Shown: positions 11,168-20,485 of the stretch, one piece after another
Position numbering within the stretch: position 1 is the stretch's first letter
How the letters are laid out: the number at the start of each line of letters is the position of its first letter
Assembly: GCA_002778195.1 (NCBI GenBank)
Contig: PCDI01000015.1
Coordinates: 1 to 64,000 of the forward strand
Origin: Raffaelea ambrosiae
Taxonomy: Eukaryota; Ascomycota; Sordariomycetes; Ophiostomatales; Ophiostomataceae
Length of the DNA stretch: 64,000 bases
Reading direction: 5' to 3'
Program-made: the position numbers and the translations under genes
The notes under the pieces: generated by a model
The model's database searches: none
What the model was told of the DNA's origin: nothing
What the model saw: only the letters and a program-made list of their open reading frames with translations

Positions 11168-12132
11168 ATCGAACAAACTGACGAGAACGGAAGGGACACG
11201 ACCCGTTCTTAGTTTTGCGACACGCGCGACTCGTACAGCTTCTGGAGGATGCGTGCCAGCCCATAGCCTTCTAGTGTTGGCAAGGGTGAAGCACAAAGTG
11301 GCGTGGAATACCCAACAGCGGAGGAGAGAGCTGGAAAAAGGAAGAGGAAGATACCGGAGGAAATAAGGGGAAGAGGAGGGTCAGCAAGTAAAGAAATACC
11401 TAAGGCAAAAAAAAAAAAAAACGGAACAGGACCAAGAGAAATACAGAAGCAATTTCGGAATCAAGGGAAGTGGCTTGAGAGAGTACCGGTTTCGGCCCTA
11501 TTTAAGTAGTGACTGAGCCCTACTTTCTCGCATACTCTCTTATTTGTCAAATTGGGCGGAGGCAGCTTTCGAAATTTCTTGACCACACGAAGTACAGAGG
11601 AGGAGGAGTTGTATCATTTTCGTTATCCTTTCATTTGTGCGTGACCGGAACTGAATGGATTGGCAGGGGAATAGGGGACGGAGTGGTGGGAACGGCTTGG
11701 AACGGAAACGACCACCGATTTACTCGTTTATGTCTCATTCTCTCTTAATCTTACTTTCCAAATGATGGAATGGTATTACGCCCAGTTGCGAAGGTGGCTG
11801 CTGCTGTTTCAGGCCACAATCACAACGCCTTACATTTGACTAAGTTGAGCTTGTATTCTATTTGTCTGTCACTAAGCAGTTACAGCAGTATTTTTTAGAC
11901 GTAAATGCAAGCAGTTGCAACAACAGTCGTACAAACTGAGGGCATGAGGTGCCAGGATCACGATGACAAGCACGTGACCTATATACTACACGTGACGTCA
12001 TGACGATAACAGGTTATCCAAAAAAAGTACTTTTTAGTGGAGACCTGGTGTCCCCCGTCGATTTGCAGGAAAAATTTCGTTCTTGTCTTGCTTTGAGCAT
12101 CAAGACGCATCGCCGCGCGGCTAGAAGACAGC
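11168..12132. other. Spacer between rad23 and bdp1
   Basis: No gene seen. The A-rich part after rad23 (11405-11420) is probable 3' UTR. The last 170 bases hold the CACGTGAC/CRE sites listed separately and the bdp1 leader. Confidence 0.6.
11971..12000. promoter_or_regulatory. Two Cbf1-type CACGTGAC boxes and a CRE palindrome upstream of bdp1
   Basis: CACGTGAC occurs at 11971-11978 and 11989-11996; its reverse complement GTCACGTG is the consensus for the bHLH factor Cbf1. The second copy overlaps a perfect TGACGTCA (11993-12000), the CRE/ATF bZIP palindrome. The sites lie 133-162 bases before the bdp1 ATG, within the likely promoter. Occupancy is inferred from motif match only. Confidence 0.5.
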
Positions 12133-14307
12133 ATGAGTTCCATGCTCAAGAAGAAAACTGGCCTCGCCTTCAAGCCAAAGGCGCCGGGACTGAGGCGGAA
12201 TGTGCCCGTGCCCACACCCGCACCTGCACCTGCGTCTACGACTACCCAGGCTGCTTCCAGTGTGACTTCACCTGCCCCGACAACGACAACTATCGCATCT
12301 ACGCAACCTACGCAACCTACGCAACCCACGCAACCTACGCAACCTACGCAACCTACGCAACCTACGCAACTTACGCCAACTTCGCAAACTACCCAGTATG
12401 CCAAACCTGCTCAACCTACTACCCAAAGTGCAAGGGAAAGTCCTGCCGTACCCGATACCCCGCAGCAAGAAGTTGCTCCACCGGCTCCCGAACCGATACC
12501 AGCACCGAAGCCGGCTCCTGAACGGACACGGACACGCAGATCGACGGCGGCAGCAGCAGAAGTTGCAACTGAGCAGCGGGAACAGGGGCGGCGGGAACAG
12601 GAACAGCGGGAGAAAGAACAGCGGGAACAAGGACCACGACATGAAACGCCAGTCGGGAATGGAACCCACGAGGAAACGGATGGCCAGGAGCCTACGCGGA
12701 TTGCAATCAGCAGCCTGCTCCAGAACGAAGCTGGTGCGCAACAAAACAGATCCACGGCATCGAGCGTACCATCAGAAATCCTAGCCCCAGTGCCAGCACC
12801 AGCAACAGCGACAACAACAACCAGAACCCAAGACAAGACCCCTGCTCCTGTGCGGGTGACAGGTGCTGTGACGCGAAGCCGACGACACTCCCAAGAAGCC
12901 AGCATCCAGGCGATCCCGACGGAGCGAGCTTCAGCACGAGTCGATGCGCAACCGCCACGAACAGACGCCAGCCAGGCGGCCCAACCGCCCCAACAGCAGG
13001 CCACTCCTACTACGCTGGCAACTGTTACAGAATCCAGTACAGCTACGCCGGCACCGGCTGTTCTTCGAAAACGGGGCCGTCCTACGCTAGATACAGGCGA
13101 CGACAGTGCAGCTGACCTTTCCTCGGCCACGAGCACGGATGTCGCTGCCCCGGCAGCGACCAAGAAGCGGCAGCCCCGGCGCCTAAAACCGAACCCGACT
13201 ACTCGCAAGCGTGCAGCGGCCAAGAGTGCGGACGGCTCAACAACAGCTTCAGCAACCAAACGGAGCCGTCGCGAGCGGTCCGTTACACCGGAAGACGCAG
13301 AAAACCAGACAGTCGACCACCGCGAACTCAAGATGGAGGACCTCACCAAGGACCTGCGTATTGGAAAGAAATTTAGCCGGCACGACGAGCTCGTCGACCG
13401 TCTGCGCGAGAAGCGCCGGTTGTACCGCCAGAGCCGCCTGCAACAGAGCACGCGCGAGAACTCTGTTGCATTGCCAGACGGCAGCGTGACTAACGATGAT
13501 GCGTCGTCGGCGGGGGGTGCACCGGGCAGCGAGCGTGGGACGCCGCAGCCACCCGCGACGGCAGGGAGCCAGAGGGGTGGTAGTGGTAGCGGTGCCCAAT
13601 CGGACATGGTAGCTGCAGCGGCCTCGGTCATTGCCGCAGCGACAGGTGGTTCGGGCGGGAGGGCACGCGCAACAGCGGCAGTGGCTGGCCCGCAGTTTGA
13701 GATCATCGATGGCGCGATTGTGGTGAACCAGGCGTCGCTGGTGCACGACCGGCACGCGGCAGCGGCGGCCGAGGCGGGCGAGCTGGAGGAAGTGGAAGAG
13801 AACGACTTTACGCGGCAGACGACATCCAACACCTACCTGAAGCCGGGCAAGCTGCGGGGGCCCAACACGTGGACGGACGCCGAGACGACATTGTTCTACC
13901 GGGCGTTGAGCATGTTTGGCACCAGCTTCGACCTGATTGCCAACTGGTTCCCAGGCAAGTCTCGACGGCACATCAAGATGAAGTTCAACCGCGAAGACCG
14001 TGCGAACCCGGACAAGATCACGGCGGCACTGGTGGGACAGAACAAGGTCGCGATTGACGTGGATGAGTACATGGCACGGACGGGCCAGACGCTCTCGGCG
14101 ACGGAGACGATTGACGCCGAATACACGCAGCGACAGGCCGAGCACGATGCAGAGCAGAAGCGTCTGGCGGACGAGGCGGCCGAGGCGCTGCAGAAGAAGC
14201 GCGAGGCGTTGTTTGGGCCGCGGAAGAAGAAGGCGGCTGCTGCTACAGCAGCAGACCATGACGCTGCCGATGGCGACGACGGTCGCGAGCGATCTGTCGA
14301 AGAATAA
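12133..14307 (+). CDS. bdp1: Transcription factor TFIIIB subunit Bdp1 (B'')
   Basis: RNA polymerase III initiation factor that joins TBP and Brf1 at tRNA, 5S and U6 promoters and helps open the promoter. Intronless, 724 residues. The N-terminus MSSMLKKKTGLAFKPKAPG is the conserved Bdp1 opening. A long disordered region follows, including a (QPT)n tract at about residues 56-80 encoded by a 9-bp tandem repeat, an Arg/Glu/Gln stretch, and basic patches such as KKRQPRRLKPNPTTRKRAAAK. The diagnostic extended SANT/Myb domain lies at about 578-632 (GPNTWTDAETTLFYRALSMF ... WFPGKSRRHIKMKF). A charged helical tail ends RKKKAAAATA. The SANT domain with its flanking helix (NDFTRQTTSNTYLK) leaves no real alternative. 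Two Cbf1-type sites and a CRE precede the gene. Confidence 0.93.
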   Translation: MSSMLKKKTGLAFKPKAPGLRRNVPVPTPAPAPASTTTQAASSVTSPAPTTTTIASTQPTQPTQPTQPTQPTQPTQPTQLTPTSQTTQYAKPAQPTTQSARESPAVPDTPQQEVAPPAPEPIPAPKPAPERTRTRRSTAAAAEVATEQREQGRREQEQREKEQREQGPRHETPVGNGTHEETDGQEPTRIAISSLLQNEAGAQQNRSTASSVPSEILAPVPAPATATTTTRTQDKTPAPVRVTGAVTRSRRHSQEASIQAIPTERASARVDAQPPRTDASQAAQPPQQQATPTTLATVTESSTATPAPAVLRKRGRPTLDTGDDSAADLSSATSTDVAAPAATKKRQPRRLKPNPTTRKRAAAKSADGSTTASATKRSRRERSVTPEDAENQTVDHRELKMEDLTKDLRIGKKFSRHDELVDRLREKRRLYRQSRLQQSTRENSVALPDGSVTNDDASSAGGAPGSERGTPQPPATAGSQRGGSGSGAQSDMVAAAASVIAAATGGSGGRARATAAVAGPQFEIIDGAIVVNQASLVHDRHAAAAAEAGELEEVEENDFTRQTTSNTYLKPGKLRGPNTWTDAETTLFYRALSMFGTSFDLIANWFPGKSRRHIKMKFNREDRANPDKITAALVGQNKVAIDVDEYMARTGQTLSATETIDAEYTQRQAEHDAEQKRLADEAAEALQKKREALFGPRKKKAAAATAADHDAADGDDGRERSVEE
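12301..12371 (+). repeat. 9-bp tandem repeat inside bdp1 coding (QPT)n
   Basis: About eight copies of ACGCAACCT in frame, encoding Gln-Pro-Thr repeats in the disordered N-terminal region. Copies differ by single bases, so the tract has aged and is not a recent slippage. Confidence 0.85.
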
Positions 14308-15327
14308 CAACTGGATCTCATAAGAGACCTTTAAGAGACCCTTCAGAGACACTGGGGTTCTTTTATATTTTTTACGAATGATGGCGTTTTCCTGGCGAAG
14401 AAAGAGGTTCAGCGGTTAGCAATAACAACGGGGCTACACAACAGATACATCGGTACAGGTGACGGGGTTTTGCATTGTATTATGCTGGGGGAGAGGGCAT
14501 AAGGCGTTGTTGCTCTGTGTGGCTAGGAGTGGGTTGAAAGTGTGTCACGGTGTAAGATACAGAACCACTTTGTATTATCCACAATATCAGTTATCAGCGC
14601 GATCATGGCAATCAGATGACTTCACGCGTCGTCCACGTGACCCACTCTCTGACTATCCGCGCAGGGAGTCAGGGAGTGGCTTGTCCGAAAGAAGACTAGC
14701 CTGATTGTTACCCATTTGGGATTGGCTGCTTGATCCCTCGCTCGTTCTCTCCCGTTCCTTTCCCAAACTCTCGAATTCGCCAAAATTTCAGTCTCTCTCT
14801 TTCTCTCTCCGCCTGGCGAACCTTCTCCTTCACCTTTCTCATCTTCGCCATCCCATCGCCATCGCCCCCCTTTGCCTCAACCACCGGGGGCCCGCACTCT
14901 TTCCGACCATCGCCCGCCACCCCCCTGTGTCTACGCTCGTCTCCCCCCCGCGGGTTGACTGTGTCGGGCTCTCCCTTTTCCAGGGTTCTTTCTCTTCTGA
15001 TCGCCTCCTCTTTTTTGTTTCTCCCTCTCTCTCTCTCTCTCTCTCTTCTCTCTCCTATCTGGCCCTCTTTCTCGTGATCTTGTCCCCCTCTCTGGGCTCT
15101 CCTCGCCTCGCCGACTATCCGCCTCGCCTGCTCTCCGCCCAGGACTCTGGCCATCGACTCCTGGGGTCTTCTCTCGACGCCGTCGCCGGCACCCTACCGC
15201 CTTATCGCGTCCTCGCGTTTTCTGGTCGCGCTCGAACCCCGCCTATTTCTCCTATTTCTTACTTCTCTTCTACTCTCCTCTCTCCCAACAACCTCAAAAT
15301 CCCCCCCCTTCCCCCCCAATCTCTCTC
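14308..15327. other. Spacer between bdp1 and bre1
   Basis: No gene seen. It contains a CACGTGAC box at 14634-14641 (listed separately) and a strongly pyrimidine-rich leader with a (CT)n run at about 15026-15050, leading to the bre1 ATG. Confidence 0.6.
14634..14641. promoter_or_regulatory. CACGTGAC box upstream of bre1
   Basis: A perfect Cbf1-consensus octamer (GTCACGTG on the other strand), 694 bases before the bre1 ATG. It is the same octamer found twice before bdp1. Function is inferred from the motif only. Confidence 0.35.
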
Positions 15328-18300
15328 ATGCCTATTGCCACATCGCCCTCCGCATTGCCGACTCGTCCATCCGCCGTCGTCAAGATGGAGGACCGGAAGA
15401 GGCCGGCCATCGCCGACGCAGATGAGTATGCTCCGCCCAGCAAACGACACGCCGTCAACGGCGGTGGCAGCCGTACGAAAGAAGACGGAGGCGACTACAA
15501 GGATGAAGCGTGGCTTGAGGTAAGGCGTCACACGACACTCTTTCTCCCTATATTGTTCTCTGTCTGCGCATTTTTCTCTTTTTTTTGGCTTTGGCGAGCG
15601 ACGGTAGATTCCATTTCAGATTCGCGCCCCGAGAATATTCCCCCCAAAACGGACGCGCTATTAATCACTTTCTCACTCTCTCTTGTCTCTCATGCATCGG
15701 CTGCTTCTCTTTCGCCATTTCCCCCCCCCCCTTTAGACAAAGCCGGCCTTCTTTGTTTCCCAATCTTATCTTTTCTCTCTTCCTCCCCCTTTGCTCTTGT
15801 TTTTCCGGGACCAAGTGCGACGGTCACCATGCTAATGCAACGCTTGCTGGAAATCAGCAGGCACAGGGCTCATTTCATCGCTCTTTTCTGCCCTCTCCTT
15901 CACTCCTTCCATCCTGCCACGTAATATCAAGAACTCGCTCGCCGCTCGCCATCTTGTACACAAGCCATCCCTCCCATGTCTTTATCGCGCGTTTGCTTTG
16001 GCTGCTGGTCGTCTCCATGGTTTTCTGTTTATCGGGGCTTCACACTAATGTCACTTTTTTGGCGCTTTAGGACTTTCAAAAAGATGCGCTCATCCGGCAG
16101 ATGAACGAATACAAGAGAGAAAAAGCAACGTTAGAATCCCGGATAGAAGAGATACAAAAACGCTCGACATACCACGATGATCACATCCGTATTGCGGATG
16201 CATGGGTCTTGCAGGTAAGGACTCACCGCCCCCCTGGACGATTCGCCGCCCATTGCCCCATTTCTCGACAACCTCGATGACTGACAGGCACCCAGTTATT
16301 ACAAGAGATAGAACTTCTCTGCGAGGGAACAGTATCTAGCCGACCGGGATCAAAAGGTAGGACGCAAAAAGGCTAGCACACGAGCAACCACTTCCACCCA
16401 TTTACCCCCTTTCCCTTGATTCTATTCAATCCACATATTATGATACTTACTGTTGCCGCACAGAATTTCCATATCCGTCTGCACTTAGCTTCAAGGATAG
16501 TCGAGATTTCCAAAAACACCTTGGCGAGAAGACAAAGGCGGTCAAAACGAGGCTAGAGACTTTGTTGAATCGGTTAGCTGGACTTCGAGATCCAGTCAAG
16601 CCCGAGGTGTCTGAGCTTGAGAACCAAATAAAGACGCTGCTGGCTGCGCAAAAAGAAAGCACCGTCAAGTTGGACCGGCTAGAGACCGATAAGGATGACA
16701 TTTCACAACAACTGGACACGGCGACCCTGCGGTACATCAAGGCAGAAAAACGGTTAGATCGTATGCGCAGCGTTCAAGTCCAGAAGCTTGAGGAAAAGGC
16801 CATGTCCCATGCCACCCCTCGACCCACGGCCGAAAATGGTGGCAACGACAAGTCTGAGGCCAGCTCAGCTGACCTCGTGGCCCTCCAAGGGAAGTATGAC
16901 GAATCACTAGCAGTCATCGCCAAGCAAAATGAACAATTAGAACGGCTATTTTCGGAGGTCAAGGCATTGCAGGACGAAAACAGCGGATTTAGGGCAAAGA
17001 AGGACACCATCTCGGACGAGGACTATGCAAGGACAGACCTGTTCAAGCAATTCAGGAACCAGAACGAAGATCTGATCAAGCGCTCCAACCACCTGGAGGC
17101 TGCCAACAGGCAGCTGCGGGATGAAATCGAGAAGCTGCAGACTGAGCGGACATCCTACCGCACGAAGCTGGAAGTGGAGGCACAGGCGGTAACGAGCGAC
17201 CTGGAGGACCAACTACAGGCGAAAGAGCAGGACCTGACGCGTATTCGTTCGGCCAGAGACGAGCTCGTTGCTGATGTGCAAATCCGCAAGGCGAGCCAGG
17301 ACCAGGAACGGACGGCCTTTGAGCACATGAAGGAGCTAGTGAATGCAAAGGACGACCGGATATCGGCTTTGGAGATCGAGCTGGAGAGGCTGCGACCCAA
17401 GGAGGGTGCCGAGAAGCCGACAACCACCACGGAGGAGCTGGAAGCGCTGTCACCCGAGCAACTGCGCGAGAAGGTAGCGAAGCTGGAGAAGGATCTTGAG
17501 CTAATCCAGGCCGAGATGCCGTCTGTGGAGAAGGCATACAAGCGGGCTATTGGTCTGGCACAGAAGAAGGTGATGGACTTCACGGCGCTGGAGGAGCGTG
17601 TGACAATGCTCACACTGGAGAAGGCCAAGGCAGATCAGAAGTACTTTGCGGCACGGAAAGACATGGACATCCGAAACGGCGAGATCCGGGCACTGCGGCA
17701 CCAGAACGGCAAGAGCTCCGAGATCATTGCATCGCTGAAGGAGGTGGAGGCACAGAGCAGGTCGCTGCTAAGCAACTTGGAGAAGCAGCTGGCAGACTTC
17801 CGGCAATCGAACACGACAGTGGCAGACGAGAGCCGGCAACTCAAGTCGACCAATGCTGATGTGACACGGAGGTTGGAGTCGAACAAAGCCCAGATTGCCG
17901 ACCTTACGAATCTGATGCGGTCCAAGGACGCAGCCAATGCGGCAATGCGCGAGCATGCGGCCGCACAGGATACGGAGTGCGAGAAGCTCAAGGTGCGGAT
18001 CAGCCACCTCCAGAAGGACCGGGACAGCTGGAAGACCAAGTGCCTGGCCAACTCTTCCGAGGAGGAAGAAATGTTGAGGGTGAGTTTTTTTGAGTTTTTT
18101 TTGAGTAGTTTTGTTTTGGTGCAACTCTCTTACACCCATTGGCCGTGACGCTGACTGTGCTTTGTTTCAAATAGAAATTCGCACTCTGTTCTGTGTGTCG
18201 CAACGACTTCAAGAACGCGATCATCAAGACCTGCGGACACGTGTTCTGCCAATCTTGCATTGATGCCCGGCTCAGCAACCGTATGCGCAAGTGCCCGACA

Positions 18301-18348
18301 TGCAATAAGGCCTTCGACAAGATGGACGTCATGACTGCACACTTATAA
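15328..18348 (+). CDS. bre1: E3 ubiquitin ligase Bre1 (histone H2B monoubiquitylation)
   Basis: With Rad6, attaches ubiquitin to histone H2B, a step that promotes H3K4 and H3K79 methylation during transcription. Five exons: 15328-15519, 16071-16214, 16296-16356, 16464-18079, 18175-18348, giving 728 residues, typical of the family. The N-terminus holds the MEDRKRPAI motif, and MPIATSP upstream was chosen as first ATG; starting at 15385 (MEDRK) is possible. The Rad6-binding region spans about 64-130 (LIRQMNEYKREKATLE, STYHDDHIRIADAWVLQ). About 500 residues of coiled coil follow, rich in Glu, Lys and Leu heptads. The C-terminal RING (C3HC4) is carried on the last exon, residues 671-728: CSVC ... 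CGHVFCQSC ... CPTC, then FDKMDVMTAHL. All RING ligands are present. Intron 1 is unusually long for this window (551 bp). Confidence 0.95.
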
Positions 18349-19375
18349 GGCACGTCATTTCCAGCGAAGCCGTATTTTCGGGCAGGAATTGGGTAATGAG
18401 GATGACGACACAAAAGCCTACAAAAGCAGAAAAAAAGATGCAACCTAATCTCTATTTGATTGAATAAAGCAAGAAAGCCAGTCGGTATCTTACAAAAGTC
18501 ACAATAAACGACCTTGTCAGGCATCTTTTTGTTTACCGGTTTATCTGGCTTGGTGACAAAGCTTTTTTGGAGTCGGCACGCGACCAGTAACAGGAAAATG
18601 CAAAGGGGGTGTGTCTCTCGTTGGAACCGATTTGAAGGCCCCCCTTTTTGGCGCTTTTTGGCGCTTTTTGGCGCTTTTTGGCGCTTTCTGGCTTTTGGCG
18701 AATTCTTATGGAATGGTAGGCGGTCTTTGGGAGGGGGAAGACGAAGACGTTCAGAAGATTCTAGCAATGGGCGCAGGAGAAGCAGGTCCGGCCAGGATTC
18801 TTTCTCGTCCACATTCCATATTCATTGTCTATTTTTTTTACCCTCTCCTTTTCTTGTTCCCCCCCCCCCCTCTCCCCTTCCCTGGCCCTACCTTTTTCAT
18901 ATTTCCACATTTCTTTTCTTGTGTATTCACTTTTTTTTTCTCAAAATTTGGTTTTCTAAGCCCGGGGTGTACGGTACGATACCTTTTTCAACACAAAATG
19001 GGCGAAGAGGCGGCATTCCACTTGTTTCTTCATTGCTCTTTCTGGGTTTTTTTTCTCTTTTTGGGGGGGGGGGGGGGTTTGTCGCCTTTTGCTGCTGATT
19101 TTTGAATTCTTTGTATGTATTTTGTACAATAAGAGAGGAAGGGGAGGGGGAAAGCGAGGTATCTTGCAAGGAGTTCATACAAGGAGAGCGAAGGACGAAG
19201 GAGATGAAGGAGGAGAGAGAGGATGGTGAAAGGCGGGCGAAATGCTACGATTGTGTATGCTCATGCATATTATGTCAGCCTCACTGCGGTCTATGTGTGT
19301 GTGATGCTGTGCGCGCCACAGTGCGTACCGTGTTGTATTTTGTGTTCGTATATTCTGTAGAGGCCTCTTCCCTCC
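18349..19375. other. Convergent spacer between bre1 and the SARAF-like gene
   Basis: No gene seen. It holds a 10-bp tandem repeat (18643-18690), a C-tract near 18860, a G-tract near 19063-19077, and T-rich 3' UTR-like sequence. Confidence 0.6.
18643..18690. repeat. 10-bp tandem repeat, 4.8 copies
   Basis: Nearly perfect head-to-tail copies of GCGCTTTTTG in the spacer between the two convergent genes. The last copy has one change (GCGCTTTCTG). Confidence 0.9.
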
Positions 19376-20485
19376 TCACCGTCGCCGTGTCGATCCAAAG
19401 CCTGTGCTATCGTGCCGGGCCGAGGACGTCGTTCTTGACGACGACGACGATGCATATGAGGACCCGCCCCAGCCGCCGCCGCCGCTGCCGTACCCACGCC
19501 CCGGAAATGTGCCTGGGCCGCCGTTGTAGTAATCGTTCCGATACCGGTTGCGCTCGCTGTTCCGGCCGGCATAGTACCCTGCTGCCGCGCCGCCGGCCAT
19601 GCCTGTCCAGAAGCCCGGCCGCCAGCCTTCACCTGCTGCTCCCGACGATGGCGGTGGTTTGCGGCCTCCAGGATATGGCGGCGGCGGTTCATCCCACCCA
19701 TCACCACCACCACCACCACCAAAACCGGGGTCGAAGCCGGGGCCGGGGCCGGGGCCGCCTCCACCGCCACCACCACCCCATGGCCTTCGGCCGCCGCCAC
19801 CGGGACCACTACCGCCGTCGGGGCCGTGCCCGTTGCTGCGATTGTCGTTTGCGGACGTGTAGGCGGACCAGAGGATCCAGGCAAGAATGGCGCAGAACAA
19901 GAAGAAGAAGACGTAGCCGGCATAATCCTCGGGAGTCTTTTCGGCCATGGTCTCCCAGAAGGAGGTCGGCTCGACGAGGTCGGGGAACTTCTGCTCGCCG
20001 TAATCGGTCAGCAGCAGGCGGTACTCGACGGCGCAGCTGCCGCGCAGGACGTAGGTGTCGTCACTGCCGCTGTAGCCCTCGCAGACGACCTCGGTGGCGC
20101 CGAGCTTGAGCTCCGGGGGCAGCGAGGCGGTGCAGGACCACTGGATGTCCTCGGAGTCGTAGGCGGCGCCTTGGTTGGTGCAGCGCATGACGTCGATGAT
20201 GTGGAGGGCGCAGATGCCGGAGGGCGAGGAAATGCAGGTGAGCTGCGGCACGGCCGGGACGCGACGGTGGGACGTCATTTTGCCGGCGCGCAAGGTCAAC
20301 GTTTGGACCTGAGAGGTGTTAGGAGGGTGGAAAGGAAACCTAGGAAATGATTTGCGTACATCTGATAAGAGAATGGCATTCTTGGGAACGGAATCCCTGG
20401 AACTGGCGGCCCAGACGGACGGCAGCAGGCTGAGGCCGAGCAGCAGGGCTGCCGCCGCGGTTTGGCGGGACGAGTCCCCAAGCAT
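19376..20485 (-). CDS. SARAF-like (TMEM66) ER membrane regulator of store-operated calcium entry
   Basis: In animals SARAF is an ER membrane protein that restrains STIM1-driven calcium entry; the fungal role is not established. Exons on the minus strand: 20485-20360 and 20308-19376, giving 352 residues. The signal peptide (about 1-24) is a hydrophobic AAAALLLGLSLLPSVWA stretch. The luminal domain has the family's cysteines and motifs (ILLSDVQTLTLRAGKMTS, VPQLTCISS, CEGYSG, GSCAVEYRL). A single TM helix lies at about 174-194 (YVFFFLFCAILAWILW), and a long cytosolic tail is rich in Gly, Pro, Ser and Arg. The start is the ATG at 20485, placing the signal peptide first; a further in-frame extension upstream is unlikely. 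The 51-bp intron is a multiple of three without a stop, so retention would add 17 residues. Splicing restores the conserved SDVQTLTLRAG join. Confidence 0.9.
   Translation of the reverse strand: MLGDSSRQTAAAALLLGLSLLPSVWAASSRDSVPKNAILLSDVRKSFPRFPFHPPNTSQVQTLTLRAGKMTSHRRVPAVPQLTCISSPSGICALHIIDVMRCTNQGAAYDSEDIQWSCTASLPPELKLGATEVVCEGYSGSDDTYVLRGSCAVEYRLLLTDYGEQKFPDLVEPTSFWETMAEKTPEDYAGYVFFFLFCAILAWILWSAYTSANDNRSNGHGPDGGSGPGGGGRRPWGGGGGGGGPGPGPGFDPGFGGGGGGDGWDEPPPPYPGGRKPPPSSGAAGEGWRPGFWTGMAGGAAAGYYAGRNSERNRYRNDYYNGGPGTFPGRGYGSGGGGWGGSSYASSSSSRTTSSARHDSTGFGSTRRR

Noticed and set aside
12411..13832. 473-codon minus-strand open frame
   Set aside because: Antisense to Bdp1; Ser/Ala/Arg-rich with no domain.
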